A program made the translations under genes and the position numbers. From Sphingobium sp. CR2-8 (GTDB taxonomy: Bacteria; Pseudomonadota; Alphaproteobacteria; Sphingomonadales; Sphingomonadaceae): a stretch of DNA of 64,000 nucleotides. This document shows positions 26,916-36,577 of the stretch, piece after piece. The notes beneath the pieces were generated by a model, which saw only the letters and a program-made list of their open reading frames with translations, had not been told where the DNA came from and did not search any database. Positions within the stretch are counted from its first letter, which is position 1. Each line of letters starts with the position of its first letter. Location: assembly GCF_035818615.1 (NCBI RefSeq), contig NZ_JAYKZY010000002.1, positions 126,501 through 190,500 of the forward strand, read 5' to 3'.

Positions 26916-28156
26916 GCGCTCTGCCTCCTGGCGGCGCGCGCGCCGTGGCCCGCTGCGATATGCTGGGCGTCGCGCCCTTCAGCGACATGGAAGGCGGCCT
27001 TTATCGCGGCTATCTGACCCCGGCCTATGCCGCCGCGCAGGATGCGCTGGCCCTATGGATGGCACAGGCGGGCATGGTCGTCCGCCGCGATGCCGCCGCC
27101 AACCTGATCGGTCGCTATGACGGCGGTCGGCCCGGTGCCCCCGCGCTTCTGATCGGCAGCCATCTCGACAGCGTGCGCGACGGCGGCCGCTATGACGGAC
27201 CACTGGGCATCATGCTGGGTGTCGAGGCCGTGGCGGCATTGCACCAAAGCGGCAAACGCCTGCCTTTCCCGATCGAAGTCATCGCTTTTGGTGATGAGGA
27301 AGGGTCGCGCTTCCCCTCCGCCATGCTGACCAGCCGCGCTGTTGCGGGCACGCTGGTGCCCGAAGCGCTCGATATCGTCGATGCGGACGGTGTCCCGCTG
27401 TCGCAGGCGGGCGTCAGCGTGCCCGACTATCTTGCCGCCGCGCGCCCGCCCGGCACGACGCTCGCCTATCTCGAAGCGCATATCGAGCAGGGGCCGGCGC
27501 TGGAAGCGGCTGGTCTGGCCGTTGGCACCGTGACCGGTATCGCCGCGCAACTGCGCTATCAGGCCGTCGTCACGGGCATGGCGGGACATGCGGGCACCAG
27601 TGCGATGTCGCTGCGCCGCGATTCGTTGGCGGGCGCGGCCGAGATGATCCTGGCCATCGAAACGATCGCCCGCGCCGATGCTTCCGATCTGGTGGCGACC
27701 GTCGGGCGGATCGCGGGGTTGCCCGGCGCGCCTAATGTGATCGCCGGGGAGGTGCGTTTCTCCATCGACATCCGCTCAGGCGACGAAGCGCGGCGGGATC
27801 GGGCGGCGGACGCCATATTGGACGCCCTTGTCGCCATCGCCGATCGCCGTGCGCTCGATGTCGACATCCAGCGCGTCCACGATCTGCCCGCCAGTCCGTG
27901 CGATCCAGCGCTCATGGACCTCATGGACGCCGCCACCGCCGCTGCGGGTCATCCGGTCCGCCGCCTCGTATCAGGCGCGGGGCATGACGCCATGGTAATG
28001 GCCGCGCTGTGCCCGACCGCCATGATCTTCATCCGCTGCAAGGGCGGCATCAGCCATCATCCTGCCGAACATGTCGATCCTGCCGATGCCGATGCGGCGC
28101 TAAAGGTCATGCTTGGCTTCATCGACCGATTGGGAGCGACCTTTGACCCTGCTTGA
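26909..28156 (+). CDS. M20-family allantoate amidohydrolase-like enzyme
   Basis: 415 residues. The two-metal site of the allantoate/ureidoglycolate amidohydrolase and carbamoylase family is visible: GSHLDSV, GGRYDGPLG, GDEEGSRF, EAHIEQGP, and a distal His in SHHPAEH. Allantoate amidohydrolase (AllC, HpxK) releases ammonia and CO2 from allantoate to give ureidoglycine, the substrate of the aminotransferase encoded next. It lies between hpxW and that aminotransferase, overlapping both. N-carbamoyl-amino-acid hydrolase is the alternative reading but fits the operon less well. Confidence 0.87.
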   Translation: MVSALPPGGARAVARCDMLGVAPFSDMEGGLYRGYLTPAYAAAQDALALWMAQAGMVVRRDAAANLIGRYDGGRPGAPALLIGSHLDSVRDGGRYDGPLGIMLGVEAVAALHQSGKRLPFPIEVIAFGDEEGSRFPSAMLTSRAVAGTLVPEALDIVDADGVPLSQAGVSVPDYLAAARPPGTTLAYLEAHIEQGPALEAAGLAVGTVTGIAAQLRYQAVVTGMAGHAGTSAMSLRRDSLAGAAEMILAIETIARADASDLVATVGRIAGLPGAPNVIAGEVRFSIDIRSGDEARRDRAADAILDALVAIADRRALDVDIQRVHDLPASPCDPALMDLMDAATAAAGHPVRRLVSGAGHDAMVMAALCPTAMIFIRCKGGISHHPAEHVDPADADAALKVMLGFIDRLGATFDPA

Positions 28157-29477
28157 CCCCCTGCTCTTTGGCGAAGTCGACCCACCGCAGCGGTTGCTGA
28201 TGGGCCCGGGGCCGGTCAATGCCCACCCCCGCGTACTGCGCGCCATGTCGGCCGACCTGCTGGGTCAGTTCGATCCCGAAATGACGGGCTATATGAATCA
28301 GGTCATGGCACTTTACCGCCCGATCTTCGGCACGCACAACCCATGGACGATGCTGATCGACGGCACCGCGCGCGCAGGCATAGAGGCCGCGCTGGTATCG
28401 CTGGTCGCACCGGGCGACACTGTGCTGGTCATCAATTTCGGTCGTTTTGGCCTGCTGCTGCGCGAAATCCTGGCCCGCATCGGCGCCGTCATCGCAACGG
28501 TCGATGCGCCCTGGGGCGAAGTGGTGCCGATGGAGGCGATTGCCGCCGCCATCGCACGCACCGCCCCTAAAGTCGTCGCCTGCGTCCATGGGGACACATC
28601 GACCACCATGGCCCAGCCGCTCGACGGTTTGGGAGGGCTGTGTCGCGCGGCGGGCGCCTTATGCTATGTCGACGCCACCGCGACCATCGGTGGCATGGAG
28701 ATCGCGGCGGACCGTTGGGGCGTCGACATCGTCACCGGCGGTTTGCAGAAATGCCTGGGCGGACCGTCCGGCTCGGCGCCGATCACCATTTCGGACCGGG
28801 CAGCCGACCATATCTTTGCCCGTCGCCATGTCGAGGCGGGCATTCGCAGCGCAGACAGCGTCGACGGGGCAGGGCCGCGCATCGGCTCCAACTATTTCGA
28901 CCTCGCCATGATCATGGACTATTGGTCGGACAAGCGCCTGAACCATCATACCGAAGCGACATCGATGCTCTACGCCGCACGGGAATGTGCGCGGGTGATG
29001 CTGGGGGAGGGCGCGCAGGCCTGTTATGCCCGCCATGCCGCGGCGGGCCGGGCGATGAGCGCGGGCCTGCGCGCCATGGGCCTCACGCTCTTTGGCGACG
29101 ACGCCCATCGCATGACCAACGTGACCGGCGTGTTCATCCCCGACGGGGTCGACAATGACCGGGTCCGCACCGCCATGCGCAATCATTTCGAGATCGAGAT
29201 CGGCACCGCCTTTGGCCCGCTTCAAGGGCGCATCTGGCGCATTGGCGCGATGGGCTATAATGCGATGAAGCATAAGGTGCTGATCACGTTGGGCGCTTTG
29301 GAGGCCTGTCTGATGCAGGAAGGCTTCACCCTGCCCCCGGCGCGGCGGTGCGCGCGGCGCTGGAGGCGTGGGACGCATGATCCTGCCCCGCGACCTTATC
29401 GGCTATGGGCCGAACCCGCCCGATCCGCGTTGGCCCGGCGGTGCGCGTATAGCTGTCCAGTTCGTTGTCAATTATGA
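28143..29477 (+). CDS. Ureidoglycine-glyoxylate aminotransferase-like (class V), C-terminus shifted by 1 nt
   Basis: Class V PLP aminotransferase of the PucG/HpxJ type: RLLMGPGPVNAHPRVL, DATATIGGMEIAAD, and the PLP-lysine Lys203 in GGLQKCLGG. It should transfer ammonia from ureidoglycine to glyoxylate, giving oxalurate and glycine. The TTG start has GGAG 7 nt upstream. After FTLPP the frame changes at a run of five C (29334-29338). With six C the protein would end AAVRAALEAWDA at 29380, overlapping the next ATG by 4 nt like its neighbours. As given, it runs 32 residues of nonsense into puuE. A sequencing error is likely. Confidence 0.85.
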   Translation: MTLLDPLLFGEVDPPQRLLMGPGPVNAHPRVLRAMSADLLGQFDPEMTGYMNQVMALYRPIFGTHNPWTMLIDGTARAGIEAALVSLVAPGDTVLVINFGRFGLLLREILARIGAVIATVDAPWGEVVPMEAIAAAIARTAPKVVACVHGDTSTTMAQPLDGLGGLCRAAGALCYVDATATIGGMEIAADRWGVDIVTGGLQKCLGGPSGSAPITISDRAADHIFARRHVEAGIRSADSVDGAGPRIGSNYFDLAMIMDYWSDKRLNHHTEATSMLYAARECARVMLGEGAQACYARHAAAGRAMSAGLRAMGLTLFGDDAHRMTNVTGVFIPDGVDNDRVRTAMRNHFEIEIGTAFGPLQGRIWRIGAMGYNAMKHKVLITLGALEACLMQEGFTLPPARRCARRWRRGTHDPAPRPYRLWAEPARSALARRCAYSCPVRCQL

Positions 29478-30264
29478 GGAGGGCGCCGAAAACAACGTCC
29501 TCAACGGCGACAAAAGCTCTGAAGCCTTTCTGTCCGAAATGGTTGGCGCCACCAGCCACCCGGCGCGCGCCATGGCGATGGAAAGCCTCTATGAATATGG
29601 CAGTCGCGCGGGCTTCTGGCGGCTGCACCGCCTGTTTGCCGAACGCGGGCTACCGGTGACGGTGTTTGGCGTCGCGAGGGCAATGGCGATGAATCCGGCA
29701 GCGGTCGACGCGATGCTGGCGGCCGATTGGGAAATCGCCAGTCACGGCCTGAAATGGATCGACTATCAATATGTGCCGGAGGATGTGGAGCGCGCCCATA
29801 TCGCGGAGGCGATCGCCCTTCACCAGAGCCTTACCGGCACGCGCCCGCTCGGCTGGTATCAGGGCCGCACCTCGCCCAACACCGCTCGGCTTGTGGCGCA
29901 GGACGGCGGCTTTCTCTACAATGCCGACAGCTATGCCGACGACCTGCCTTACTGGGATCATCTGCACGGCCGACCGCAACTTGTCGTGCCCTACACGCTC
30001 GACGCCAACGACATGAAGTTCGCCGCGCTCAACGGCTTTACCGAGGGCGATCAGTTTTTCCGCTATCTGCGCGACACGTTCGACCAGTTGCGCCGCGAGG
30101 GCGGCCGGATGATGTCGATCGGCCTGCACGGCCGCATCGCCGGTCGACCGGCCCGCGCTGCCGCGCTCGCCCGCTTCCTCGACCATGTCATCGCTTGTGG
30201 AGACGCATGGGTCGCCCGCCGCATCGACATTGCCCGCCACTGGATGGAGGTCCACCCCGCATGA
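29377..30264 (+). CDS. puuE: Allantoinase, polysaccharide-deacetylase type (PuuE/HpxB)
   Basis: 295 residues. The N-terminus MILPRDLIGYGPNPPDPRWPG and the motif VNYEEGAENNVLNGD are diagnostic of the metal-independent PuuE allantoinase. SHGLKWIDYQYVPED and GWYQGRTSPNT continue the NodB-like barrel. It hydrolyses allantoin to allantoate. It is unrelated to amidohydrolase-type AllB. The ATG overlaps the restored aminotransferase stop by 4 nt, and the stop overlaps hpxZ by 4 nt. Confidence 0.93.
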   Translation: MILPRDLIGYGPNPPDPRWPGGARIAVQFVVNYEEGAENNVLNGDKSSEAFLSEMVGATSHPARAMAMESLYEYGSRAGFWRLHRLFAERGLPVTVFGVARAMAMNPAAVDAMLAADWEIASHGLKWIDYQYVPEDVERAHIAEAIALHQSLTGTRPLGWYQGRTSPNTARLVAQDGGFLYNADSYADDLPYWDHLHGRPQLVVPYTLDANDMKFAALNGFTEGDQFFRYLRDTFDQLRREGGRMMSIGLHGRIAGRPARAAALARFLDHVIACGDAWVARRIDIARHWMEVHPA

Positions 30265-30653
30265 CCATAGACGATCCGATTTTGCTCGCCGAAATCACCG
30301 CCGCTTTCGCCGAATATGAGCGCGCGCTGATGGCGGACGACGTGCCCGCCATGGACGCGCTGTTCCACGACGCACCCACCACCAATCGCTATGGCGTGGG
30401 CGAAGTGCTGTACGGCATCGAGGAGATTCGCGCCTTTCGCAAAGGCCGCGGCGGATCGCCCCAGCGCACATTGGGGAAGGTCGCGATCACCGTCTATGGC
30501 GACAACTTCGCCACCGCCGATGCCGAGTTCTTTCGCGAAAACAGCGACCGGCGCGGCCGCCAGACGCAAAGCTGGGTCAAGTTCGCCGACGGCCCCTTTG
30601 GTGGCTGGAAAGTCGTATCGGCGCATGTCAGCCTGGAGGGGAACACGCATTGA
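30261..30653 (+). CDS. hpxZ: HpxZ-like protein (DUF3225/AtzH-like)
   Basis: 130 residues of the SnoaL-like fold. NRYGVGEVLYGIEEIRAFRKGR and RQTQSWVKFADGPFGGWKVVSAHVS are the DUF3225/AtzH pattern. HpxZ is encoded with HpxWXY in Klebsiella and is thought to assist or belong to the amidase step; its exact reaction is not established. Here it lies between puuE and the OHCU decarboxylase gene, with 4-nt overlaps on both sides. Confidence 0.85.
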   Translation: MTIDDPILLAEITAAFAEYERALMADDVPAMDALFHDAPTTNRYGVGEVLYGIEEIRAFRKGRGGSPQRTLGKVAITVYGDNFATADAEFFRENSDRRGRQTQSWVKFADGPFGGWKVVSAHVSLEGNTH

Positions 30654-31090
30654 GTGCGCTGTTTGAACATAGTCCCTGGGTGGAGGCGCGCGCCGACGCG
30701 CTGCCCTCGTCGGGTGATCGCCATGCCGATCTGATGGCGGTGCTTCATGACGCGACGCCGGACGAGCAATTGGCGCTGATCCGCGCGCATCCCGAACTAG
30801 CGGGCAAGGCGGCGATTGACAGGACGCTGACTGCCGCTTCGGCCGCCGAACAGGCGTCGGCTGGCCTCGATCGCCTGACCCCGCCGGAATATGAACGCTT
30901 CCACGCCCTCAACGCTGCCTATCGTGCGCGCTTCGACTTTCCCTTCATCATCTGCGTGCGGTTGACCGACAAGGCGGGTATATTGGCCGCCATGGAACAA
31001 CGCCTGGGCCATAGTCGCGACGAGGAAGTCGCAACCGCCCTGGCCCAGATCGGCGAGATCGTCCGGCTTAGGCTGGAGGACGCCGCATGA
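30650..31090 (+). CDS. 2-oxo-4-hydroxy-4-carboxy-5-ureidoimidazoline (OHCU) decarboxylase
   Basis: 146 residues. FEHSPWVEARA, LIRAHPELAGK with the catalytic His, and YERFHALNAAYRARFDFPFIICV are the family signature (UraD/PucL N-domain/HpxQ). It decarboxylates OHCU to S-allantoin. The start is TTG with GGAGG 10 nt upstream. The protein begins almost at FEHSPW, so the usual 15-20 residue N-terminal helix is missing or short. It is next to the flavoprotein and HIU hydrolase genes, giving the urate to allantoin segment of the pathway. Confidence 0.92.
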   Translation: MSALFEHSPWVEARADALPSSGDRHADLMAVLHDATPDEQLALIRAHPELAGKAAIDRTLTAASAAEQASAGLDRLTPPEYERFHALNAAYRARFDFPFIICVRLTDKAGILAAMEQRLGHSRDEEVATALAQIGEIVRLRLEDAA

Positions 31091-32517
31091 TTGCCCCCAT
31101 CGGCCTGCCCGCGCTGGAGGCGGAACTTGCCCGGCAACTCGTCCTGATCGGCCATGGCGGCACCGACTGGACCCGGCCGCGCGTCCATCCCCAAGGGCAT
31201 GTTTATGACGTGGTCATTGTTGGCGGCGGGCAAAGCGGCCTAGCCGCTGCCTTTGGCCTCATGCGCGAACGGGTGTCCAACATCCTCGTCATAGATGAAA
31301 ATCCCGCCGGGCTGGAAGGGCCGTGGGATACCTATGCGCGGATGATAACGCTGCGCACGCCCAAGGAACTCAACCCCATCGATTTCGGCATTCCCGCTTT
31401 GGCCTATCGCGCCTGGTGGGAGGCGCAGCATGGCGCAGCGGGCTGGGACGCGGTTGGCAAGATCGCGCGCGGCGACTGGATGGCCTATCTGCGCTGGTAT
31501 CGTCGCGTTCTGGGTATCCCGGTGCGCAACGACACGCGGCTGAAACGCATCGAGCCAATGGGCGATGGCCTCCATCGCCTGCATCTCGACGGCCAGCCGT
31601 CGTTGCTGGCGCGCAAGGTGGTGCTGGCCACCGGCATCCAGGGCGGAGGCGAATGGCATATCCCGGCCATGATCCGCGATGCGTTGCCGCGCAGCCTATA
31701 CGCCCATACCAGCGAACCGATCGACTTTGCCGCACTGACAGGCAAGCGGATCGGCATATTGGGTGGCGGGGCGTCGGCGTTCGACAATGCAAATGCGGCA
31801 TTGTCCCTGGGCGTGGCCGCGACCCATGTCTTTATCCGCCGCCCGGTGTTGCCGCGCATCAACCCGATCCGCTTCATGGAGCGGGTGGGCTTTACCGGCC
31901 GCTATCCAGCGCTGGACGATGCGGAAAAATATGCGGTGATGGCGTCCTTCCTGGGCCATAATCAGCCGCCGACCAACGACACATTCGATCGCGCAGCCGC
32001 CTGGCCGGGTTTCTCGCTGCATCTGGGCGCGCCCTGGCTGGGGGTCGAGCAAGCCGATGGCGCCGTGCGCGTCACGACACCGCAGGGGGAGCATGCATTG
32101 GATTTCCTTGTCCTGTCCACCGGGCTGGTCAGCGACCCTGGCCTGCGCCCCGAACTGAGCCTGGTCGCCAACGGCATCGCTCGCTGGGCCGATCGATTCA
32201 CGCCTTCGCAGGGCGACGCCAACGCGCTGATCGACGCGCATCCCTATCTGGGGGATGGTTTTGAACTGCTGCCCCGTACCGACGATGACGCGATGATGCT
32301 GCACGGCCTGTTCGCCTTCAACTATTCCGCGCTCATCAGCCTGGGCCTGTCGGCTTCCGCCCTGTCGGGCCTGCGCACCGCGCTGCCACGACTGGTGAAG
32401 GCTCTGACCGACCAGCTTTTCCTGGACGATCGCGGCGCACTGGTCGCCGACCTGCTGGCCTATGACGAGGCGGAATTTGTCGGGCAATGGCCACGACCCA
32501 CGGAGGCGGCGGCATGA
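31087..32517 (+). CDS. Two-dinucleotide-fold flavoprotein monooxygenase, candidate urate hydroxylase
   Basis: 476 residues. The FAD motif [15 protein letters not shown] starts near residue 41 and an NAD(P)-binding motif [14 protein letters not shown] near 222, as in class B (FMO/BVMO-like) monooxygenases. [15 protein letters not shown] follows the first domain. It is encoded between OHCU decarboxylase and HIU hydrolase with 4-nt overlaps on both sides, exactly where a urate-oxidising enzyme would be expected. No uricase, PuuD or HpxO (class A fold) is present. I therefore infer that it oxidises urate to 5-hydroxyisourate; a role on another purine cannot be ruled out. Confidence 0.72.
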   Translation: MIAPIGLPALEAELARQLVLIGHGGTDWTRPRVHPQGHVYDVVIVGGGQSGLAAAFGLMRERVSNILVIDENPAGLEGPWDTYARMITLRTPKELNPIDFGIPALAYRAWWEAQHGAAGWDAVGKIARGDWMAYLRWYRRVLGIPVRNDTRLKRIEPMGDGLHRLHLDGQPSLLARKVVLATGIQGGGEWHIPAMIRDALPRSLYAHTSEPIDFAALTGKRIGILGGGASAFDNANAALSLGVAATHVFIRRPVLPRINPIRFMERVGFTGRYPALDDAEKYAVMASFLGHNQPPTNDTFDRAAAWPGFSLHLGAPWLGVEQADGAVRVTTPQGEHALDFLVLSTGLVSDPGLRPELSLVANGIARWADRFTPSQGDANALIDAHPYLGDGFELLPRTDDDAMMLHGLFAFNYSALISLGLSASALSGLRTALPRLVKALTDQLFLDDRGALVADLLAYDEAEFVGQWPRPTEAAA

Positions 32518-32846
32518 AGGCGGGCCTTTCCACTCATGTCCTCGACACCAGCCATGGTTGTCCTGCCGCCGGGGTCGCGCTGCGCCTGATCGACGGCGAA
32601 GGGACCCTGTTATTCGCCGCCGTCACAAATCTGGACGGCCGCTGTCCCGGCCTGCCGGCGGTGCCGCCGGGGCGCTATCGGCTGGAATTTTCGGTCGCCG
32701 CCTATTTTGCCGGACGCGGCGTGGCCCTTGCCGACCCACCCTTCCTCGATACCGTGGTGCTGGACTTCGGCATCGCCGATCAGGGCCATTATCATGTCCC
32801 CTTGCTCGTCTCGCCCTATGGCTATTCGACGTACCGGGGGAGTTGA
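32514..32846 (+). CDS. 5-Hydroxyisourate hydrolase (transthyretin-like)
   Basis: 110 residues, the size of bacterial HIU hydrolases. [17 protein letters not shown] supplies the first catalytic His; TNLDGRCP and [19 protein letters not shown] supply the others and the diagnostic C-terminal YRGS tetrapeptide. It hydrolyses 5-hydroxyisourate to OHCU. No signal peptide, so it is cytoplasmic. GGAGG lies 8 nt before the ATG. Its presence implies that urate is oxidised in this organism. Confidence 0.95.
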   Translation: MKAGLSTHVLDTSHGCPAAGVALRLIDGEGTLLFAAVTNLDGRCPGLPAVPPGRYRLEFSVAAYFAGRGVALADPPFLDTVVLDFGIADQGHYHVPLLVSPYGYSTYRGS

Positions 32847-32847
32847 G

Positions 32848-34275
32848 GTGAGCGTGCGTTTTCTGTTGAATGGCGAGACGGTCGAGATCGCCGATGTCGA
32901 TCCTACCGCCACGCTCCTTGATCATCTGCGCTACACGATGCGCCGCACCGGCACCAAGGAGGGCTGTGCGGAGGGTGATTGCGGCGCCTGCACTGTGCTG
33001 CTGGGCGAACTGGATGGCGACGCGATGGCCTGGCGCGCGGTCAATGCCTGCATCCTGTTCCTGCCTATGCTGCATGGTCGGGCGCTGCTGACGGTCGAAA
33101 GCCTTGCCCCTGCGGGCGCACTCAACCCGCTTCAGGCTTGCATGGCCGCCAATGGCAGCTCGCAATGCGGCTTCTGCACCCCGGGCTTCGTCATGTCTCT
33201 TTATGGTCGATGCGTCGGCGCCAGCGGCCATGACCTGCCGGTGGCCGATGTGCTGGCAGGCAATCTGTGCCGGTGCACCGGCTATGGTCCGATCCTGGCG
33301 GCTGGCGAGGCGGTCGGCACGCTGCCGCGCGACGATAGGGCGACCGTGGCCGCGCTCAAGGCGTTGTCGGACGGGCCCGGCACGTCTGGCCAGCATAGCG
33401 AACGCCGCTGGTTCGCGCCGCGCAGCTGTGCCGCGTTGGCCGACCTACTCACCGAACATCCCGATGCGCGCATGGTCGCGGGCGCGACCGATGTCGGCTT
33501 GTGGGTGACGAAGGGGTTGCGCAGCATCGATACGCTGATCTTCCTGGGCGACATCGCTGAATTGCAGGGGATGGAGGAAAGTCCGGAGGGCGTTCAGCTG
33601 GGCGCGGGCGTGCGCTATGCCGATGCCCATGGCGCCTTTGCGCGCCTTCACCCCGATTTAGGCGAACTCATCCGGCGGATCGGCGGCTTGCAGGTCCGCA
33701 ATGCCGGAACGGTCGGCGGCAATATCGCCAATGGCTCGCCGATCGGCGACGGGCCGCCCGCCTTCATCGCCCTGGGTGCGCAACTGACATTGCGCAGCAA
33801 GGACGGACGCCGGATCATGCCGCTGGAGGACTATTTTCTCGACTATGGCCAGCAGGACCGTCGTCCTTTCGAATTTGTCGAAAGCCTCTGGATTCCCCGC
33901 CCCGGCCAGGATGCCGTCATCCATATCGCCAAATTGTCGCGCCGCTTCGACAGTGACATTTCTGCGGTATGCGGCGCGTTCCATCTGACCGTGCGGGATG
34001 GGATCATCGCCGCCGCGCGCATCGCCTTTGGCGGCATGGCTGCCACGCCGCGCCGCGCACCGCTGTGCGAAGCCGCGCTGGTCGGCCAGCCGTTCACGCT
34101 GGCCACGATGAACCAGGCCGCCACCGCCCTGCGCACCGACTATACCCCGCTGTCCGATGTGCGTGGCTCCGCTGCCTATCGGCTCGACGTCGCCGCCAAT
34201 CTGCTGCCGCGCCTGTGGCATCAGGCGCAGGGTCAGGCCGTGTCGGTGCTCGACCTGGATGCCGTCCATGGCTGA
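32848..34275 (+). CDS. xdhA: Xanthine dehydrogenase, Fe-S/FAD subunit
   Basis: 475 residues. Residues 1-160 carry both [2Fe-2S] clusters: GCAEGDCGACTV (plant-ferredoxin type) and SQCGFCTPGF with NLCRCTGYGPI. From about 190 the FAD-binding domain follows (MVAGATDVGLW, GGLQVRNAGTVGGNIANGSPIGD), ending in the CO-dehydrogenase-flavoprotein C-domain. It passes electrons from the molybdenum subunit to NAD. The GTG start follows GGGGGAG; the previous stop is 1 nt upstream. It overlaps xdhB by 8 nt. Confidence 0.95.
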   Translation: MSVRFLLNGETVEIADVDPTATLLDHLRYTMRRTGTKEGCAEGDCGACTVLLGELDGDAMAWRAVNACILFLPMLHGRALLTVESLAPAGALNPLQACMAANGSSQCGFCTPGFVMSLYGRCVGASGHDLPVADVLAGNLCRCTGYGPILAAGEAVGTLPRDDRATVAALKALSDGPGTSGQHSERRWFAPRSCAALADLLTEHPDARMVAGATDVGLWVTKGLRSIDTLIFLGDIAELQGMEESPEGVQLGAGVRYADAHGAFARLHPDLGELIRRIGGLQVRNAGTVGGNIANGSPIGDGPPAFIALGAQLTLRSKDGRRIMPLEDYFLDYGQQDRRPFEFVESLWIPRPGQDAVIHIAKLSRRFDSDISAVCGAFHLTVRDGIIAAARIAFGGMAATPRRAPLCEAALVGQPFTLATMNQAATALRTDYTPLSDVRGSAAYRLDVAANLLPRLWHQAQGQAVSVLDLDAVHG

Positions 34276-36577
34276 TCGCGACGCCGCCTGGGGTGTGTTG
34301 CCCAAACCGTCGCACCCGCATGATAGTGCGCATCTGCACGTTACCGGCGCGGCCCGCTACGCCGATGACGCGCCGGAACCGGCCGACATGCTCCATCTCG
34401 CCTTTGGCCAGAGCATCCATGCGCATGCCCGTATCGTGGCCATGGACCTGTCCGCCGTGCGTGCGGCCGAGGGGGTGGTCCATGTCTTCACCGCCGCCGA
34501 TATAGTCGGCGCCAATGACGTCAGCCCGGTGGCGGGCGACGACCGTCTGCTGGCCGATGGCGAAGTGATCTGCGTCGGACAGGCCATCTTCCTGGTCGCC
34601 GCCACCAGCCAGCGCGCCGCGCGCCGGGCCGCACGCCTTGGCAAGATCGAATATGAACCGTTGCCTGCCTGCCTGACGATAGAGGCGGCGCAACTGTCCA
34701 ACTCGTTGATCGAACCGACCCAGCGCATGGCGCGCGGCGATGCGGATGCCGCGCTGGCGACCGCGCCCCATCGCCTGACCGGCGGCTTCGACATGGGTGG
34801 GCAGGATCATTTCTACCTGGAGGGTCAGGTGGCGGTCGCGACTCCTGGCGAGGACGGCCAGATTCATCTGCTCAGCTCCACCCAGCATCCCAGCGAAGTC
34901 CAGCATCTGGTCGCCCATATGCTCCACCGCAGTTCCGCCGACGTGACGGTGGAGGTGCGGCGCATGGGCGGCGCCTTTGGCGGTAAGGAGACGCAGGCCG
35001 CCCTGTTCGCCGCCGCCGCCGCATTGGTCGCGGACAGGACCGGTCGCCCCGCCAAGTTCCGCTGCGACCGGGACGACGACATGGTGATGACTGGCAAGCG
35101 CCATGCTTTCCGTATTGGCTATGATGTCGGCTTCGATGCTTCGGGCCATGTGCTGGCGCTGCGCCTGCGCCTGGCCTCGCGCTGTGGCGCCACGGTCGAT
35201 CTGTCCCCTGCGATCAACGACCGGGCGATGTTCCATGCCGACAATTGCTACTGGCTGCCCGACGTCGAAATCCTGTCGGAGCGGCTGAGGACCAACACCG
35301 TTTCCGACACGGCCTTTCGCGGCTTTGGCGGGCCACAGGGGATGCTGGCGATCGAGCGGGTGATGGACGATGTCGCCGCGCATCTGGGCCATGATCCACT
35401 CGCCGTCCGCTGCACCAATCTCTACGGACCCGGTCGCGATGTCGCGCCCTATGGCATGACCATTGCCGACAATATCGCGCCGCAACTCATCGCCCGCCTG
35501 CGCGCCGACGCCCGCTACGACGCCCGCAGCGACGCGATTGCCGCCTTCAACGCCACAAGCCCGATCATTAAGAAGGGGATAGCCCTGACCCCGGTCAAGT
35601 TCGGGATCAGCTTCACCACCACCCATTTGAATCAGGCTGGCGCGCTGGTGCTGGTCTATGCCGACGGATCGATCCAGATCAATCATGGCGGCACGGAAAT
35701 GGGGCAGGGCCTCTATATCAAGGTGGCGCAGGTCGTCGCCGACGTCTTCGCCGTTCCGATCGACCAGGTACGGATCACCGCCACCCGCACCGACAAGGTG
35801 CCCAATACATCGGCCACTGCCGCCTCGTCCGGCGCGGACCTCAACGGCATGGCCGCCTATAATGCCGCAATGACGATCCGCGACCGGCTCACCGGCTTCC
35901 TCGCCCGCACCTTCGACTGTGCCGACAGCGCCGTTCGCTTCACGCCCGAAGGCGTGATGGCCGGGACGCAGCGCCTAAGCTTCGCCCAGCTTTGTCGCAA
36001 GGCGCATATCGGCCGCATATCGCTCGCCGCCACCGGCTATTATGCCACGCCCGGCATCGCCTATGATCGCGCTGCGCATCAGGGCCGCCCCTTCTATTAT
36101 TTCGCCTACGGCGCCGCGGTGGCGGAAGTTGCGATCGACACGCTGACCGGCGAGCATAAGGTGCTGGCCGTCGACATCCTCCACGATGTCGGGCGATCGC
36201 TCAACCCGGTGATCGACATCGGCCAGATCGAGGGCGGCTTCATCCAGGGGCAGGGATGGCTCACGACCGAGGAGCTGATCTTCGACGATCAGGGCCGATT
36301 GCTCACCCATTCGCCCGCGACCTACAAAATCCCCACCGCGTCCGACCGGCCGACCCATTTGACGATCAACCTGTGGGACGGGGAAAATGTCGAACCGACC
36401 ATCAATCGCTCGAAGGCCGTCGGCGAACCCCCGTTCATGCTCGCCATCTCGGTCTTTTCCGCTCTGACCCGCGCGGTGGCCGCCGTCGCACCGGATATAC
36501 GCGCGCTGCCGCGCCTCGACGCGCCGGCCACACCCGAACGCATCCTGCGCGCCGTGACGGAGCATCGCATCCGATGA
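34268..36577 (+). CDS. xdhB: Xanthine dehydrogenase, molybdopterin-binding subunit
   Basis: 769 residues. Mo-cofactor and substrate motifs are visible: GGQDHFYLEGQVA, RRMGGAFGGKETQA, DTAFRGFGGPQGM, NHGGTEMGQGLYIK, NTSATAASSGADLNG, and the catalytic Glu in GEPPFML near the C-terminus. It hydroxylates hypoxanthine to xanthine and xanthine to urate using water. The start ATG at 34268 overlaps xdhA by 8 nt. With xdhA and xdhC it forms a complete XdhABC set. Confidence 0.96.
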   Translation: MADRDAAWGVLPKPSHPHDSAHLHVTGAARYADDAPEPADMLHLAFGQSIHAHARIVAMDLSAVRAAEGVVHVFTAADIVGANDVSPVAGDDRLLADGEVICVGQAIFLVAATSQRAARRAARLGKIEYEPLPACLTIEAAQLSNSLIEPTQRMARGDADAALATAPHRLTGGFDMGGQDHFYLEGQVAVATPGEDGQIHLLSSTQHPSEVQHLVAHMLHRSSADVTVEVRRMGGAFGGKETQAALFAAAAALVADRTGRPAKFRCDRDDDMVMTGKRHAFRIGYDVGFDASGHVLALRLRLASRCGATVDLSPAINDRAMFHADNCYWLPDVEILSERLRTNTVSDTAFRGFGGPQGMLAIERVMDDVAAHLGHDPLAVRCTNLYGPGRDVAPYGMTIADNIAPQLIARLRADARYDARSDAIAAFNATSPIIKKGIALTPVKFGISFTTTHLNQAGALVLVYADGSIQINHGGTEMGQGLYIKVAQVVADVFAVPIDQVRITATRTDKVPNTSATAASSGADLNGMAAYNAAMTIRDRLTGFLARTFDCADSAVRFTPEGVMAGTQRLSFAQLCRKAHIGRISLAATGYYATPGIAYDRAAHQGRPFYYFAYGAAVAEVAIDTLTGEHKVLAVDILHDVGRSLNPVIDIGQIEGGFIQGQGWLTTEELIFDDQGRLLTHSPATYKIPTASDRPTHLTINLWDGENVEPTINRSKAVGEPPFMLAISVFSALTRAVAAVAPDIRALPRLDAPATPERILRAVTEHRIR

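Noticed and set aside
34094-35686. Open frame of about 530 codons opposite xdhB
   Set aside because: Antisense to intact molybdenum-binding motifs; no domain pattern.
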